DNA of 64,000 nucleotides from Pedobacter sp. Leaf41 (GTDB taxonomy: Bacteria; Bacteroidota; Bacteroidia; Sphingobacteriales; Sphingobacteriaceae), in contig NZ_LMLE01000007.1 in NCBI RefSeq assembly GCF_001422545.1, forward strand, positions 310,001-374,000. The letters are read 5' to 3'. Below, in pieces: positions 18,174 to 26,025 of this stretch. Positions within the stretch are counted from its first letter, which is position 1. Each line of letters opens with the position of its first letter. Under the pieces are notes generated by a model. It was not told the origin of the DNA, did no database searches, and saw nothing but the letters and a program-made list of their open reading frames with translations. Made by a program: the position numbers and the translations under genes.

Positions 18174-18209
18174 CTATATTTACAGCAATCAATAGAAAAA
18201 GATTGCCTT

Positions 18210-18422
18210 ATGAATACTTCAAGCTTAGAAATCAACGAAAGAGAGTACTGCATAAAACTGAGTAAAGATGCATTTGATTTAACCCTTGTCCGCCAATTAA
18301 TCAAAAGAATACAAGCCGAAGCCCTATTCTTCTCTAAAATTCAAAATGAAGAAGATGATATTTTGAGTAAAAGATCTCAAAGAGAAGAACTAGAAGGATA
18401 TGATAGTTTAGACGATAAATAG
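18210..18422 (+). CDS. Small hypothetical protein
   Basis: A 70-residue protein, MNTSSLEINEREYCIKLSKD onward, soluble, with a helical centre (LIKRIQAEALFFSKIQNEED) and an acidic tail (EELEGYDSLDDK). The ATG at 18210 is used because the frame upstream runs through the lysS terminator. Antitoxin-like small proteins can look similar, but no toxin gene is adjacent. It may be a genuine orphan. Function unknown. Confidence 0.55.
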   Translation: MNTSSLEINEREYCIKLSKDAFDLTLVRQLIKRIQAEALFFSKIQNEEDDILSKRSQREELEGYDSLDDK

Positions 18423-18432
18423 CTGATGATTT

Positions 18433-18452
18433 ACCTGTTACGAGTTACAGGT
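18433..18452. repeat. Small dyad between convergent genes
   Basis: ACCTGT and ACAGGT close a 20-base dyad around TACGAGTT. It lies between two convergent genes and might serve as a weak bidirectional stop; no T tract is seen. Confidence 0.35.
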
Positions 18453-18509
18453 TCTGCGTTATTAATGGCTTCAGACACTTTCAACGTTTAACCTTCACTT
18501 TTAACCCTA

Positions 18510-19064
18510 CTAATCAATATCCAACGTACCTTCCACCGAATCATCCATGGTTTTGCCTGTAATAACAGAGGCTGCCATCTTTAAAAATGCCACGGCTGTT
18601 CCGTTTTTAGTGTCCCAATAATAACCTTCAGATGGGATCACTTTTATCAAGGTGATATTTGGATCTTCTTTCCCACCCTGAAACCAGGTTTTAATAAATG
18701 GACTCCACAGCTCATCAATCTTAGCCTGATCTCTGCTGATTTCAGAAATGCCATAAATGTTTACAAAGCCCGAATGTGCACCCGCCTGGAATAGTAAGTG
18801 TGTAAACGGATCGGTAGCTATTTCGTCGTTTTTATGGCTGTCTTTCATACTCATAAACCAAATATTTCCTTCATCATCAACCTGCTGAATAGCCATTGGC
18901 CTTACTGATAGAGGAACTCCGGTTTTAATATTGGTGCAAAAAAAGCAACTTTCTGCCTTTTCAGCAAGGCTGCGTAATTTTTCAACTGCTTCTTTGCCAC
19001 CTAAATCTTTAATATTATCTTCTTCCTGAGTATTGTTAGTACTTCCTTCTTGTGATGTTGCCAT
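18510..19064 (-). CDS. Pyridoxamine 5'-phosphate oxidase-like (general stress protein 26 type)
   Basis: A 184-residue protein with a split-barrel flavin-binding fold: SCFFCTNIKTGVPLSVRPMA, IWFMSMKDSHKNDEI, THLLFQAGAHSGFVNIYG and the WSPFIKTWFQGGKEDPNITLI segment are the pattern of the YdaG/GSP26 branch of the PNPOx-like superfamily. A ~40-residue polar N-terminal extension precedes the fold. Family members bind FMN and are induced by general stress in other bacteria. A -7 box at 19210-19217 suggests a long leader; a folded structure lies just beyond it. Confidence 0.85.
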   Translation of the reverse strand: MATSQEGSTNNTQEEDNIKDLGGKEAVEKLRSLAEKAESCFFCTNIKTGVPLSVRPMAIQQVDDEGNIWFMSMKDSHKNDEIATDPFTHLLFQAGAHSGFVNIYGISEISRDQAKIDELWSPFIKTWFQGGKEDPNITLIKVIPSEGYYWDTKNGTAVAFLKMAASVITGKTMDDSVEGTLDID

Positions 19065-19209
19065 AGTATAGATTTTTCTCTTTACTACAATAAGAATGCA
19101 AGTTTAGTTTTAAATTTTGCAAAGCAATGTAATTGCTACTATCAACGTTCGCCCTGCTATCACTAATATCTTTTTGCGAGCGGCTATCGTTTATTTAAAA
19201 TTTGTGCAA

Positions 19210-19217
19210 CAAAAGTA
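19210..19217 (-). promoter_or_regulatory. -7 box for the stress flavoprotein gene
   Basis: TACTTTTG on the minus strand (TAnnTTTG) lies about 145 bases before the gene at 19064. No TTG at -33 was clear, because the position is occupied by the structured element. Confidence 0.4.
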
Positions 19218-19222
19218 TAACC

Positions 19223-19321
19223 GTTCTTTCCAGGTTTAGCGAACACAAACCTGATTTCAGCCACTCAAATTCTGAAAGCAGGCCTTGCAAAAGGAGGCTA
19301 AACCTCTTCGACAGAAAGAAC
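19223..19321. ncRNA. Candidate structured RNA or element with three-way junction
   Basis: Stems: 19223-19230 with 19314-19321 (8 bp), 19232-19240 with 19297-19305 (9 bp), 19250-19260 with 19272-19282 (10 of 11 paired) and 19283-19286 with 19291-19294 (4 bp, GCAA loop on the plus strand). The two inner hairpins are contiguous, giving a three-way junction of two coaxial helices. On the minus strand the same pairing holds. The GNRA loop favours the plus strand; no plus promoter was confirmed. The rest of 19065-19564 has no gene. Confidence 0.45.
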
Positions 19322-19513
19322 CTTCTTAGCCAGTTCACCTACTATTAATCGCTGTACAATAAGCTACAATACCACTACAAAGTACGTTATCCCTACCAAT
19401 AGCGGTTCGTGCGGACCCTCATCCATTTGATAATACTCTCTCCAAAATATCAAATAATTTCGACTAACCTAAATTACTTTTTAGATTATGACTTTACTTG
19501 CTGTATTTTTAAG

Positions 19514-19542
19514 CACAAAAAAAGCCGATTTTCATCGGCTTT
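19514..19542 (-). terminator. Rho-independent terminator of the TPR-type membrane gene
   Basis: AAAGCCGA (19521-19528) and TCGGCTTT (19535-19542) pair perfectly; on the minus strand the hairpin ends in a T run. Confidence 0.8.
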
Positions 19543-19564
19543 GATTTATTTCAATATCGGGAAT

Positions 19565-20104
19565 TTATCTATAACGAACTTGCTGTTGTTTGTCCATCAT
19601 CCCCATCTGATCTTTCATTTGTTTTATCTGATCGGCTAATAATTTATTTTTATCGGCTTTCTTAGCCTCTGCTAAATACATTGTCGCTTCACGTTTATTG
19701 CGTTTAGCCATTGCGATTCCAGCTAAACTTAACTTTGCCAAGGCAACATTATGTTCCATCTGCATACCCAGGTTCAAAGCAGTTTTAAAATATTTTTCTG
19801 ATTTTAATGGAGCAGTTCTGCTTTCAATTAAACCAACAAGTAAATTATAATAACCATGTTGCACCCTAATCAACTGCTTTTCATAATTTGTAATTCTATC
19901 TAAGTAAGCCTTTGCCTTTGGCATATTGTCTTTTCTTAAAAACCACTGTGCTAAAAGCATGTTTTCGTTAAAAAAGAAGGTTACCAATATAATTAGCCCT
20001 AATAAAATAGCCACAATTCCCCATGGCCAAAAACCGAAAATAAATAAAGCTACTGCGCCACCCAGTAAAGCAACCCCCGCAATTAATCTGATAATATTTG
20101 GCAT
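19565..20104 (-). CDS. Two-TM membrane protein with TPR-like cytoplasmic tail
   Basis: A 179-residue protein. Two adjacent membrane helices (about 5-22 and 26-45; RLIAGVALLGGAVALFIFGF) precede a helical, TPR-like domain (about 60-170) with NMPKAKAYLDRITNYEK and KYFKTALNLGMQMEHNVALA. It ends in a Met/Gln-rich tail. The ATG at 20104 is chosen over 20155 because a GATATTTG box lies between them. Function unknown; proteins with this layout occur singly in Bacteroidota. Confidence 0.75.
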   Translation of the reverse strand: MPNIIRLIAGVALLGGAVALFIFGFWPWGIVAILLGLIILVTFFFNENMLLAQWFLRKDNMPKAKAYLDRITNYEKQLIRVQHGYYNLLVGLIESRTAPLKSEKYFKTALNLGMQMEHNVALAKLSLAGIAMAKRNKREATMYLAEAKKADKNKLLADQIKQMKDQMGMMDKQQQVRYR

Positions 20105-20220
20105 AAAATTTATTCTAATTATTTTTTTTTTGCAAATATCGTTTTTAAATGGCATAATTTAGATTTTAAAACGATAATTTCATTAAAAATTTCACAGTCT
20201 AAACAATTCTTCAAATTAAT

Positions 20221-20739
20221 ATGAAAATTCTCTTATCTATAACCCTAATCGCACTTGCCATGAACGTTTCAGCTCAAGAAATTAACAAAAAAATTCACGA
20301 TCAAGCTAAAAATAAAGATGTATTAATAAATGTGTGTACAAGGGAAGGTATTACCACATTCCCAGAATTTAAGGAAATGTACGATCCAATTTATGCGGCT
20401 TATGTTCCTGACGCGGCTACACTGATTGAATTAAAAAAGCTGGTTAAGAACGAGAAGATCAAAATTGTTTTTGGTACCTGGTGTGGAGATAGCAAAGTAA
20501 ATGTTCCTAATTTTTTCAAAGTTTTAGATGCGCTTCACTTCAAAGAAAAGAATGTAGAAATAATTGCTGTTGATGGAAACAAGAAAGCAGAAAACGGTAT
20601 TATTGACGGGTTAGATATCCAAAGAGTACCTACGTTTATCGTTTTTGATAAGAAAGGAAAAGAATTGGGTAGAATAGTTGAACATCCTAAAACAACACTT
20701 GAAGCAGATTTGCTGGAAATCTATAAAAAGAAATCATAA
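20221..20739 (+). CDS. Periplasmic thioredoxin-like protein with single active-site Cys
   Basis: A 172-residue exported protein: signal peptide MKILLSITLIALAMNVSA, then a thioredoxin fold from about 60 on. The active site reads GTWCGDS, so the usual CxxC is replaced by CxxS-like CGDS; the cis-proline loop RVPTFIVF is intact. A monothiol site suggests a disulfide isomerase or mixed-disulfide function rather than a normal reductase. The gene precedes ung by 73 bases. Confidence 0.8.
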   Translation: MKILLSITLIALAMNVSAQEINKKIHDQAKNKDVLINVCTREGITTFPEFKEMYDPIYAAYVPDAATLIELKKLVKNEKIKIVFGTWCGDSKVNVPNFFKVLDALHFKEKNVEIIAVDGNKKAENGIIDGLDIQRVPTFIVFDKKGKELGRIVEHPKTTLEADLLEIYKKKS

Positions 20740-20812
20740 AACTTTTGCGTGCGGGTTTTGGTTTTACCTCCAATAACGCAATTACTAACTCTTAAAAATT
20801 TAATAATAATAC

Positions 20813-21493
20813 ATGTCTGCAGCACTCGAACCTGGTTGGTTATCTGTTTTAGAGCAGGAATTTGAAAAAGAGTATATGATAAATCTTAAGTCTTTCCTCA
20901 AAGCTGAAAAGGACGCGGGTGTTAACATTTATCCTAAAAACGCAGATATTTTTAATGCGCTGAACACCACTCCATTCGATAAGGTAAAGGTGGTGATCCT
21001 GGGTCAGGATCCGTATCACGGAGCAGGCCAGGCCCATGGTTTATCATTTTCTGTTCAGCGAGGCGTATCTGTTCCTCCATCTTTAAAAAATATTTATAAG
21101 GAACTGGAAAACGATATCGAAGGGTTCAAGGCTCCTAATCATGGTCATCTAACCCACTGGGCCGAACAGGGTGTTTTACTATTGAATTCGACATTAACGG
21201 TCAGAGCATCTACACCAGGATCACACCAGAATCGTGGATGGGAAGTTTTTACAGATGAAATTATCAAGGCCATTTCTCAGAAACTAGAACATGTGGTTTT
21301 CTTACTCTGGGGGAAATATGCGCAACAAAAGGCAACTCTAATTGATCAAAAAAAACATTATGTTTTAACTTCTGCTCACCCCTCTCCTTTTTCAGCACAT
21401 ACTGGCTTTTTGGGTTCCCGGCCATTCTCAAAAACAAACCAGCTGCTGATTCAGAATAATCTGAAACCAATCGACTGGAATTTGCCTACTTAA
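20813..21493 (+). CDS. ung: Uracil-DNA glycosylase
   Basis: Removes uracil from DNA by cleaving the N-glycosidic bond. The 226-residue family 1 enzyme has the water-activating loop LGQDPYHGAGQAHG with Asp66, the uracil-binding LLNSTLTV strand and the minor-groove loop SAHPSPFSAHTGF with the catalytic His. Length and motifs are typical. The stop codon overlaps the start of the next gene, so they are co-translated. Confidence 0.97.
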   Translation: MSAALEPGWLSVLEQEFEKEYMINLKSFLKAEKDAGVNIYPKNADIFNALNTTPFDKVKVVILGQDPYHGAGQAHGLSFSVQRGVSVPPSLKNIYKELENDIEGFKAPNHGHLTHWAEQGVLLLNSTLTVRASTPGSHQNRGWEVFTDEIIKAISQKLEHVVFLLWGKYAQQKATLIDQKKHYVLTSAHPSPFSAHTGFLGSRPFSKTNQLLIQNNLKPIDWNLPT

Positions 21494-22146
21494 TGAATAC
21501 CTATTTCATTAGCGGATTAGGCGCCGACAAACGTATATTTTCTCGTTTAAAATTACACCGAAGCATTAATATCATCCATGTTGAATGGATCAATCCGTTA
21601 AGGAAAGAATTGCTGTCTGAATATGCCAAAAGGTTAAGCGAAATAATAGATACTTCGGAAAAATTTGCATTGGTTGGCGTTTCCTTTGGCGGAATGATTG
21701 CGGTTGAGATCGCTAAAATTCTAAATCCGGTTCTTACAATTGTAATCTCGAGTACCATTCAAAGTAATACGTTACCTCCTCTTTATAAGTTTGCAAGTAA
21801 GCTAAAGTTGGTTGAAATAATTCCGTCATGGTTGATAAAGTCGTCAAATAGGCTTACCCAGAACTTCTTTTTTGGTACGCAATCAAATGCTGAAGCGAAA
21901 TTATTAACAAAGATTATTAACGATACCGATAGACGATTCCTAAAATGGGCAATTGGAAGTATTTTAAGCTGGAGAAACGATTTAATACCTGAACGATTAT
22001 ACCACATTCACGGCACGAAAGATAAAATTTTGTATTCAAGAAAATCTAACCCCGATTTTGTAATTGAAAACGGAACCCACTTGATGGTTTATCAAAATGC
22101 AGCCGAAATTTCGGAGATCATCAATAAATTAATCATCAACGCATAA
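21493..22146 (+). CDS. Alpha/beta-hydrolase family protein
   Basis: A 217-residue serine hydrolase. Nucleophile elbow GVSFGGM (Ser near 64), the Asp in HGTKDKILY and the His in ENGTHLMVY are visible, forming the catalytic triad. The size and short lid are like those of small esterases or thioesterases. It overlaps the ung stop by one base (TAATG) and may be in the same operon. Substrate unknown. Confidence 0.82.
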   Translation: MNTYFISGLGADKRIFSRLKLHRSINIIHVEWINPLRKELLSEYAKRLSEIIDTSEKFALVGVSFGGMIAVEIAKILNPVLTIVISSTIQSNTLPPLYKFASKLKLVEIIPSWLIKSSNRLTQNFFFGTQSNAEAKLLTKIINDTDRRFLKWAIGSILSWRNDLIPERLYHIHGTKDKILYSRKSNPDFVIENGTHLMVYQNAAEISEIINKLIINA

Positions 22147-22217
22147 GATTGTCCCGTCCAGATAAAAATCAAAATAGAGATGACAATGGCTAGAAAAACT
22201 CCTCCAGGGTTTTGAGA

Positions 22218-22688
22218 TTAATATTCCAAAGGAACTATAGGCTCTTTCTTTGTTGTCGACATAATCATCATGGTTTGAAAAGTTTTAACCACAGAAATTT
22301 TGCTGATTTTTTCCATAATCAATCGTTCATAAGATTTAATGTCTTTAACATAAACTTTTAAAAGGAAATCTGCCTGGCCCGTTACGTGGTGACACTCAGT
22401 AATTTCTTTAATTTGGTTTACTTCATCAAGAAAAATCTGAATGGTATTGTTTTTATGGAAATCAAGTTGAATTTGAATAAAAGTCTTAATCCCTAAACCC
22501 AATTTTTCTTCGTCTACTAAAGCATGGTAGCTTTTAATAAAACCAGCCATTTCTAATTTACGAACACGCTCCAAAGTTGGTGCCGGCGATAAACCAATTT
22601 CTTGTGATAAAAGCAAGTTGGTAATTCTACCGTTTTCTTGTAAGATTCTTAAAATTTTAAAATCGATCTTATCTAATTCTGATGCCAT
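22218..22688 (-). CDS. Lrp/AsnC family transcriptional regulator
   Basis: A 156-residue regulator. An N-terminal AsnC-type winged helix (DKIDFKILRILQENGRITN, then LSQEIGLSPAPTLERVRKLE) is followed by an effector-binding RAM domain (ITECHHVTGQADFLLKVYVK, about 95-114). It typically responds to an amino acid and binds DNA as an octamer. It has an excellent promoter and nearly no leader. Neighbouring genes give no direct target. Confidence 0.92.
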   Translation of the reverse strand: MASELDKIDFKILRILQENGRITNLLLSQEIGLSPAPTLERVRKLEMAGFIKSYHALVDEEKLGLGIKTFIQIQLDFHKNNTIQIFLDEVNQIKEITECHHVTGQADFLLKVYVKDIKSYERLIMEKISKISVVKTFQTMMIMSTTKKEPIVPLEY

Positions 22689-22695
22689 ATTAGTT

Positions 22696-22726
22696 CAAAG
22701 GTATTGAGAACACAAACATAACCAAA
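22696..22726 (-). promoter_or_regulatory. Promoter of the Lrp-type gene
   Basis: On the minus strand TTTG (22723-22726), 19 bases, TACCTTTG (22696-22703): an ideal Bacteroidota promoter. It ends seven bases before the ATG, so the leader is almost absent. Confidence 0.75.
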
Positions 22727-22748
22727 TTATATTCTAAATTTTAACAAA

Positions 22749-22810
22749 ATTTATCTAATATATTTTAAAATATTTTTTTTAGATTTACCTAAAAATTTAA
22801 TTAGATAAAT
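22749..22810 (+). promoter_or_regulatory. MntR operator region
   Basis: TTTTTAGATTTACCTAAAAA (22776-22795) is a palindrome with 7-bp arms TTTTTAG/CTAAAAA around ATTTAC, close to the TTTAGG-N4-CCTAAA form of DtxR/MntR boxes. It is enclosed by a second inverted pair, ATTTATCTAAT (22749-22759) and ATTAGATAAAT (22800-22810), perfect over 11 bp. Both lie directly before mntR. Confidence 0.6.
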
Positions 22811-22814
22811 ATAA

Positions 22815-23477
22815 ATGCAAAGTTTTACCGAAGAGAATTATCTTAAAATCATTTATCATTTAGCAGAAAATACCAATAATGTACAAACCAATGCCATTGC
22901 CGAGCAAATGCAGACTAAACCCGCATCCGTAACGGATATGATTAAGAAACTTGCAGACAAGGGGTTTATAGATTATGTTAAATATCAAGGCGTTACCATG
23001 ACAGAAAAAGGAAGGAACGCCGCTATTGATATTGTGCGCAAACACCGGCTTTGGGAGGTTTTCTTAGTTGATAAGCTTAATTTCAAATGGGATGAAGTGC
23101 ACGATGTTGCCGAGGAACTAGAACACATTAAATCAACTGCATTAATCGAACGGTTAGATGAATTTCTTGGTTTCCCGAAATCAGATCCTCATGGCGACCC
23201 TATTCCAGATAAAAATGGAAGGTTTGCAAAAACTCAGTTTACAAAACTGATCGAATTGAAAATCGGTGATTCAGGAACAATTACTGGTGTTAGTCAACAC
23301 AGTTCGGCATTTCTTAAACATCTTGAAAAACTGGGATTAACCTTGGGCAAACAAATTCAAATTAATGATGTTACCGATTTCGATGGTTCTGTAGAAATTT
23401 TGATTTTAGACAAACAAATTAATATTAGTAGAGAAGTGGCAAAGCATATTTTAATTAGCAGTAATGGCAAAAACTGA
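22815..23477 (+). CDS. mntR: DtxR/MntR-family metalloregulator
   Basis: Metal-dependent repressor. The 220-residue protein has an N-terminal winged helix (VQTNAIAEQMQTKPASVTDMIKKL), the metal/dimerisation domain (about 65-140: RKHRLWEVFLVD, AEELEHIKS, PHGDPIP) and a C-terminal SH3/FeoA-like domain (about 150-220). It precedes the Nramp transporter and overlaps it by 14 bases, so manganese (or iron) is likely the signal and the operator upstream suggests autoregulation. Confidence 0.93.
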   Translation: MQSFTEENYLKIIYHLAENTNNVQTNAIAEQMQTKPASVTDMIKKLADKGFIDYVKYQGVTMTEKGRNAAIDIVRKHRLWEVFLVDKLNFKWDEVHDVAEELEHIKSTALIERLDEFLGFPKSDPHGDPIPDKNGRFAKTQFTKLIELKIGDSGTITGVSQHSSAFLKHLEKLGLTLGKQIQINDVTDFDGSVEILILDKQINISREVAKHILISSNGKN

Positions 23478-25326
23478 ATCGCTTAGTGAGGTACACCAAA
23501 GTGTAAGCACAGACAAAAGAAAAGGTTGGCGTCGCATTTTAGCTTTTATTGGCCCAGCTTATTTAATAAGCGTTGGCTATATGGACCCAGGAAACTGGGC
23601 CACAGATTTAGCAGGTGGTAGTAAATTTGGCTATCAACTGATATGGGTATTGCTCATGTCAAATCTTATAGCACTTTTACTTCAATCGTTAAGTGCTCGT
23701 TTAGGCATTGTTAGAGGATTAGATTTGGCACAGGCCTCTAAACATGCTTACCCACGCTGGGCAAATATACCTTTATTTGGATTAGCGCAGACCGCTATCA
23801 TTGCCTGCGATTTAGCTGAAATTATTGGAATGGCAATTGGTTTACAATTACTTTTTGGTTTACCATTAATTTGGGGAATCTCAATTACCATATTTGATAC
23901 CATATTGCTTTTATTTCTTCTTAACAAAGGAATGCGAGCAATGGAAGGTTTTATCGTTTCAATGGTTTTTATCGTTGGAATATCGTTTTTGGTGGAAATG
24001 TTTATTGTTGAACCCTCATTAAAAGAAGTTGTTAGAGGTTTCGAACCTTCTATTTTAGGGGGCGATGCTTTATACATTGCTATTGGCATTATTGGCGCTA
24101 CGGTAATGCCACACAACCTATATCTACACTCTTCACTGGTTCAAACCAGAAAAATCGAACGGACAAATAAAGGCATTAAAGAAGCCTTAAAATTTAATTT
24201 AATCGATACTACAGTTGCACTGAACCTCGCTTTTTTCGTAAATGCGGCGATTTTGATATTGGCTGCAGCTGCTTTTTATAAGAATGGATTACACGAAGTT
24301 GCAGAAATTCAAGACGCCCACAAATTATTATCAAATATTTTTGGTGATGTTGCGCCAGCTCTTTTCGCAATTGCTTTAATTGCCGCAGGGCAAAGCTCTA
24401 CTGTTACGGGTACTTTGGCTGGTCAGATTATTATGGAAGGACATATCAATCTAAGAATTCAGCCCTGGTTACGAAGATTGATTACCCGATTATTGGCAAT
24501 CATTCCAGCATTTTTTACTATTCTTCATTATGGCGATGATGCTCTGGGTGGCCTTCTGGTTTTGAGTCAGGTGGTGTTAAGTTTGCAGCTGGGTTTTGCG
24601 ATTATACCTTTAATCCATTTTACATCAGACAAGAAACTGATGAAAGATTTTGCGATAAAAACATGGGTCAAGGTATTGGCTTGGACGAGTGCATTAGCTA
24701 TCATTGCCTTAAATGTCAAACTAGTAGTCGAAGAAATAAGCGGCTGGACCAAAGAAGCCAATACCTGGTGGATTTATGTAATTATTGTTCCAGCCTTAAT
24801 ATTTATTGTGTTTCTACTACTTTATGTGTTTTTTCATCCGATGATCGAAGAAAAAAATAGAAACAGGCAAATGGTTCCGCATGGTAATGCTTTGGACATT
24901 GGGAAAATTGATAAGATTAGCTATTCCAAAATTGGTATTGCGGTAGATTTTTCTAAAAATGACCGGAATACCATCCGACACGCACTTATTCAAGGTGGAA
25001 AAGATGCTCACTATCACCTAATCCACGTAGTAGAAACAGCAGCCGCCAGATATCACGGCCAAGAAGTTATGGACCACGAAACCCAGAGTGACCGGGAAAA
25101 CCTTGAAAAATACAAAGCTAATTTAGAAGACTTGGGTTATGATTCAACGCCATTTATAGGTTTTGGAAGCACAGCTAAAGAAATCGCAGATATTAGTAAT
25201 AAAAACGAACTGGAACTTTTAGTAATGGGTGCTCATGGTCACAAAGGACTTAAAGATTTAATCTTTGGTACAACAGTAGATTCGGTGAGGCACAAAGTGA
25301 ATATTCCCGTATTAATTATTAGATAA
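23464..25326 (+). CDS. mntH: Nramp divalent-metal transporter fused to a universal stress domain
   Basis: Proton-coupled Mn2+/Fe2+ importer of the inner membrane. Residues about 25-460 are an Nramp core: GPAYLISVGYMDPGNWATD with the metal-binding DPGN, and GATVMPHNLYLHSSLVQTR with the second half site, with about 11 helices. Residues 487-620 form a UspA-type domain ending in GAHGHKGLKDLIFGTTVDSV (589-608), the ATP-binding G-x2-G-x9-G motif. The fusion links metal uptake to a nucleotide-sensing cytoplasmic domain. Overlaps mntR by 14 bases. Confidence 0.94.
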   Translation: MAKTESLSEVHQSVSTDKRKGWRRILAFIGPAYLISVGYMDPGNWATDLAGGSKFGYQLIWVLLMSNLIALLLQSLSARLGIVRGLDLAQASKHAYPRWANIPLFGLAQTAIIACDLAEIIGMAIGLQLLFGLPLIWGISITIFDTILLLFLLNKGMRAMEGFIVSMVFIVGISFLVEMFIVEPSLKEVVRGFEPSILGGDALYIAIGIIGATVMPHNLYLHSSLVQTRKIERTNKGIKEALKFNLIDTTVALNLAFFVNAAILILAAAAFYKNGLHEVAEIQDAHKLLSNIFGDVAPALFAIALIAAGQSSTVTGTLAGQIIMEGHINLRIQPWLRRLITRLLAIIPAFFTILHYGDDALGGLLVLSQVVLSLQLGFAIIPLIHFTSDKKLMKDFAIKTWVKVLAWTSALAIIALNVKLVVEEISGWTKEANTWWIYVIIVPALIFIVFLLLYVFFHPMIEEKNRNRQMVPHGNALDIGKIDKISYSKIGIAVDFSKNDRNTIRHALIQGGKDAHYHLIHVVETAAARYHGQEVMDHETQSDRENLEKYKANLEDLGYDSTPFIGFGSTAKEIADISNKNELELLVMGAHGHKGLKDLIFGTTVDSVRHKVNIPVLIIR

Positions 25327-25806
25327 CTAATTTTTAATAACCTTCATTAAGTTTTTAATTCCTCCATCACCCGAGTGATGAAGTAAAAGTTTTCCTGCTG
25401 GAGAATACAAATACATAGCAGGATACATCTTTGGCAAAAACAACGGAATGAAAAGTTTATTTTTATCTTGAAGAATGGTAACGTTTGGTTTTGTATTCAA
25501 ACCTTTAGCATAAGTATTAAAAAACTGTGGAATGATATAAGCCTCATCCAAGGTAATCATGTATATATTTACGTTTTTAAATTGGGCATAATTAGCACCG
25601 AGTAGCTTAGTTTCTCTTTGGCAATGCTCGCAGGTAACATCAAAAAGCATAAACAGGTTCTGTTTGCCTGGAATAAGATTTTTGTTCGAAAATGCTTTAC
25701 CATCCAATTTAAAAAATGTGAATTGTGGTAAAATTGTAGGTTGCTGTGCTTTTAGATGAGAGAAGAAGAGAAAAGATAATGCTAAAAAAAGGATTCGAAA
25801 TTTCAT
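25327..25806 (-). CDS. Exported thioredoxin-like protein
   Basis: A 159-residue protein with a signal peptide (MKFRILFLALSFLFFSHLKA) and a thioredoxin-like/TlpA fold. The redox motif CEHC (in FDVTCEHCQRET) is followed by helix and sheet elements (NVTILQDKNKLFIPLFLP). The cis-proline region is less clear. It likely acts as an envelope disulfide reductase. It converges on the mntH gene with no gap. Confidence 0.82.
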   Translation of the reverse strand: MKFRILFLALSFLFFSHLKAQQPTILPQFTFFKLDGKAFSNKNLIPGKQNLFMLFDVTCEHCQRETKLLGANYAQFKNVNIYMITLDEAYIIPQFFNTYAKGLNTKPNVTILQDKNKLFIPLFLPKMYPAMYLYSPAGKLLLHHSGDGGIKNLMKVIKN

Positions 25807-25954
25807 AAATAGCTTTTAAAAATCAAACATAAATAATAATTTTTGTAAGCAATAGAGATAACCTTCAGCTTTTACAAACAGATGAAGATAAAGGAGTGTT
25901 ATTAATAGCTGGCAACGAAATAAATAAAAACGAAATTATAACATCAAATTTTAA

Positions 25955-25962
25955 GATATTTG
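25955..25962 (+). promoter_or_regulatory. Variant -7 box (GATATTTG) before smpB
   Basis: GATATTTG differs from TAnnTTTG at one position. The same word precedes rpmE2 and the TPR membrane gene (both on the minus strand), so it may be a recurrent variant promoter here. It places the smpB start downstream of it. Confidence 0.35.
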
Positions 25963-26025
25963 CAACCCAGCAGTTTGCTGTTTTTTAAATGTAGAAGCAC
26001 ATCTACCCAGAAATACAAATTAACT

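Noticed and set aside
19409..19639. 76-residue plus-strand frame
   Set aside because: It runs through the terminator and the 3' end of the TPR membrane gene on the opposite strand.
22194..22214. Possible terminator after the Lrp gene
   Set aside because: AAAACTCC/GGGTTTT arms pair poorly, and the T run is short.
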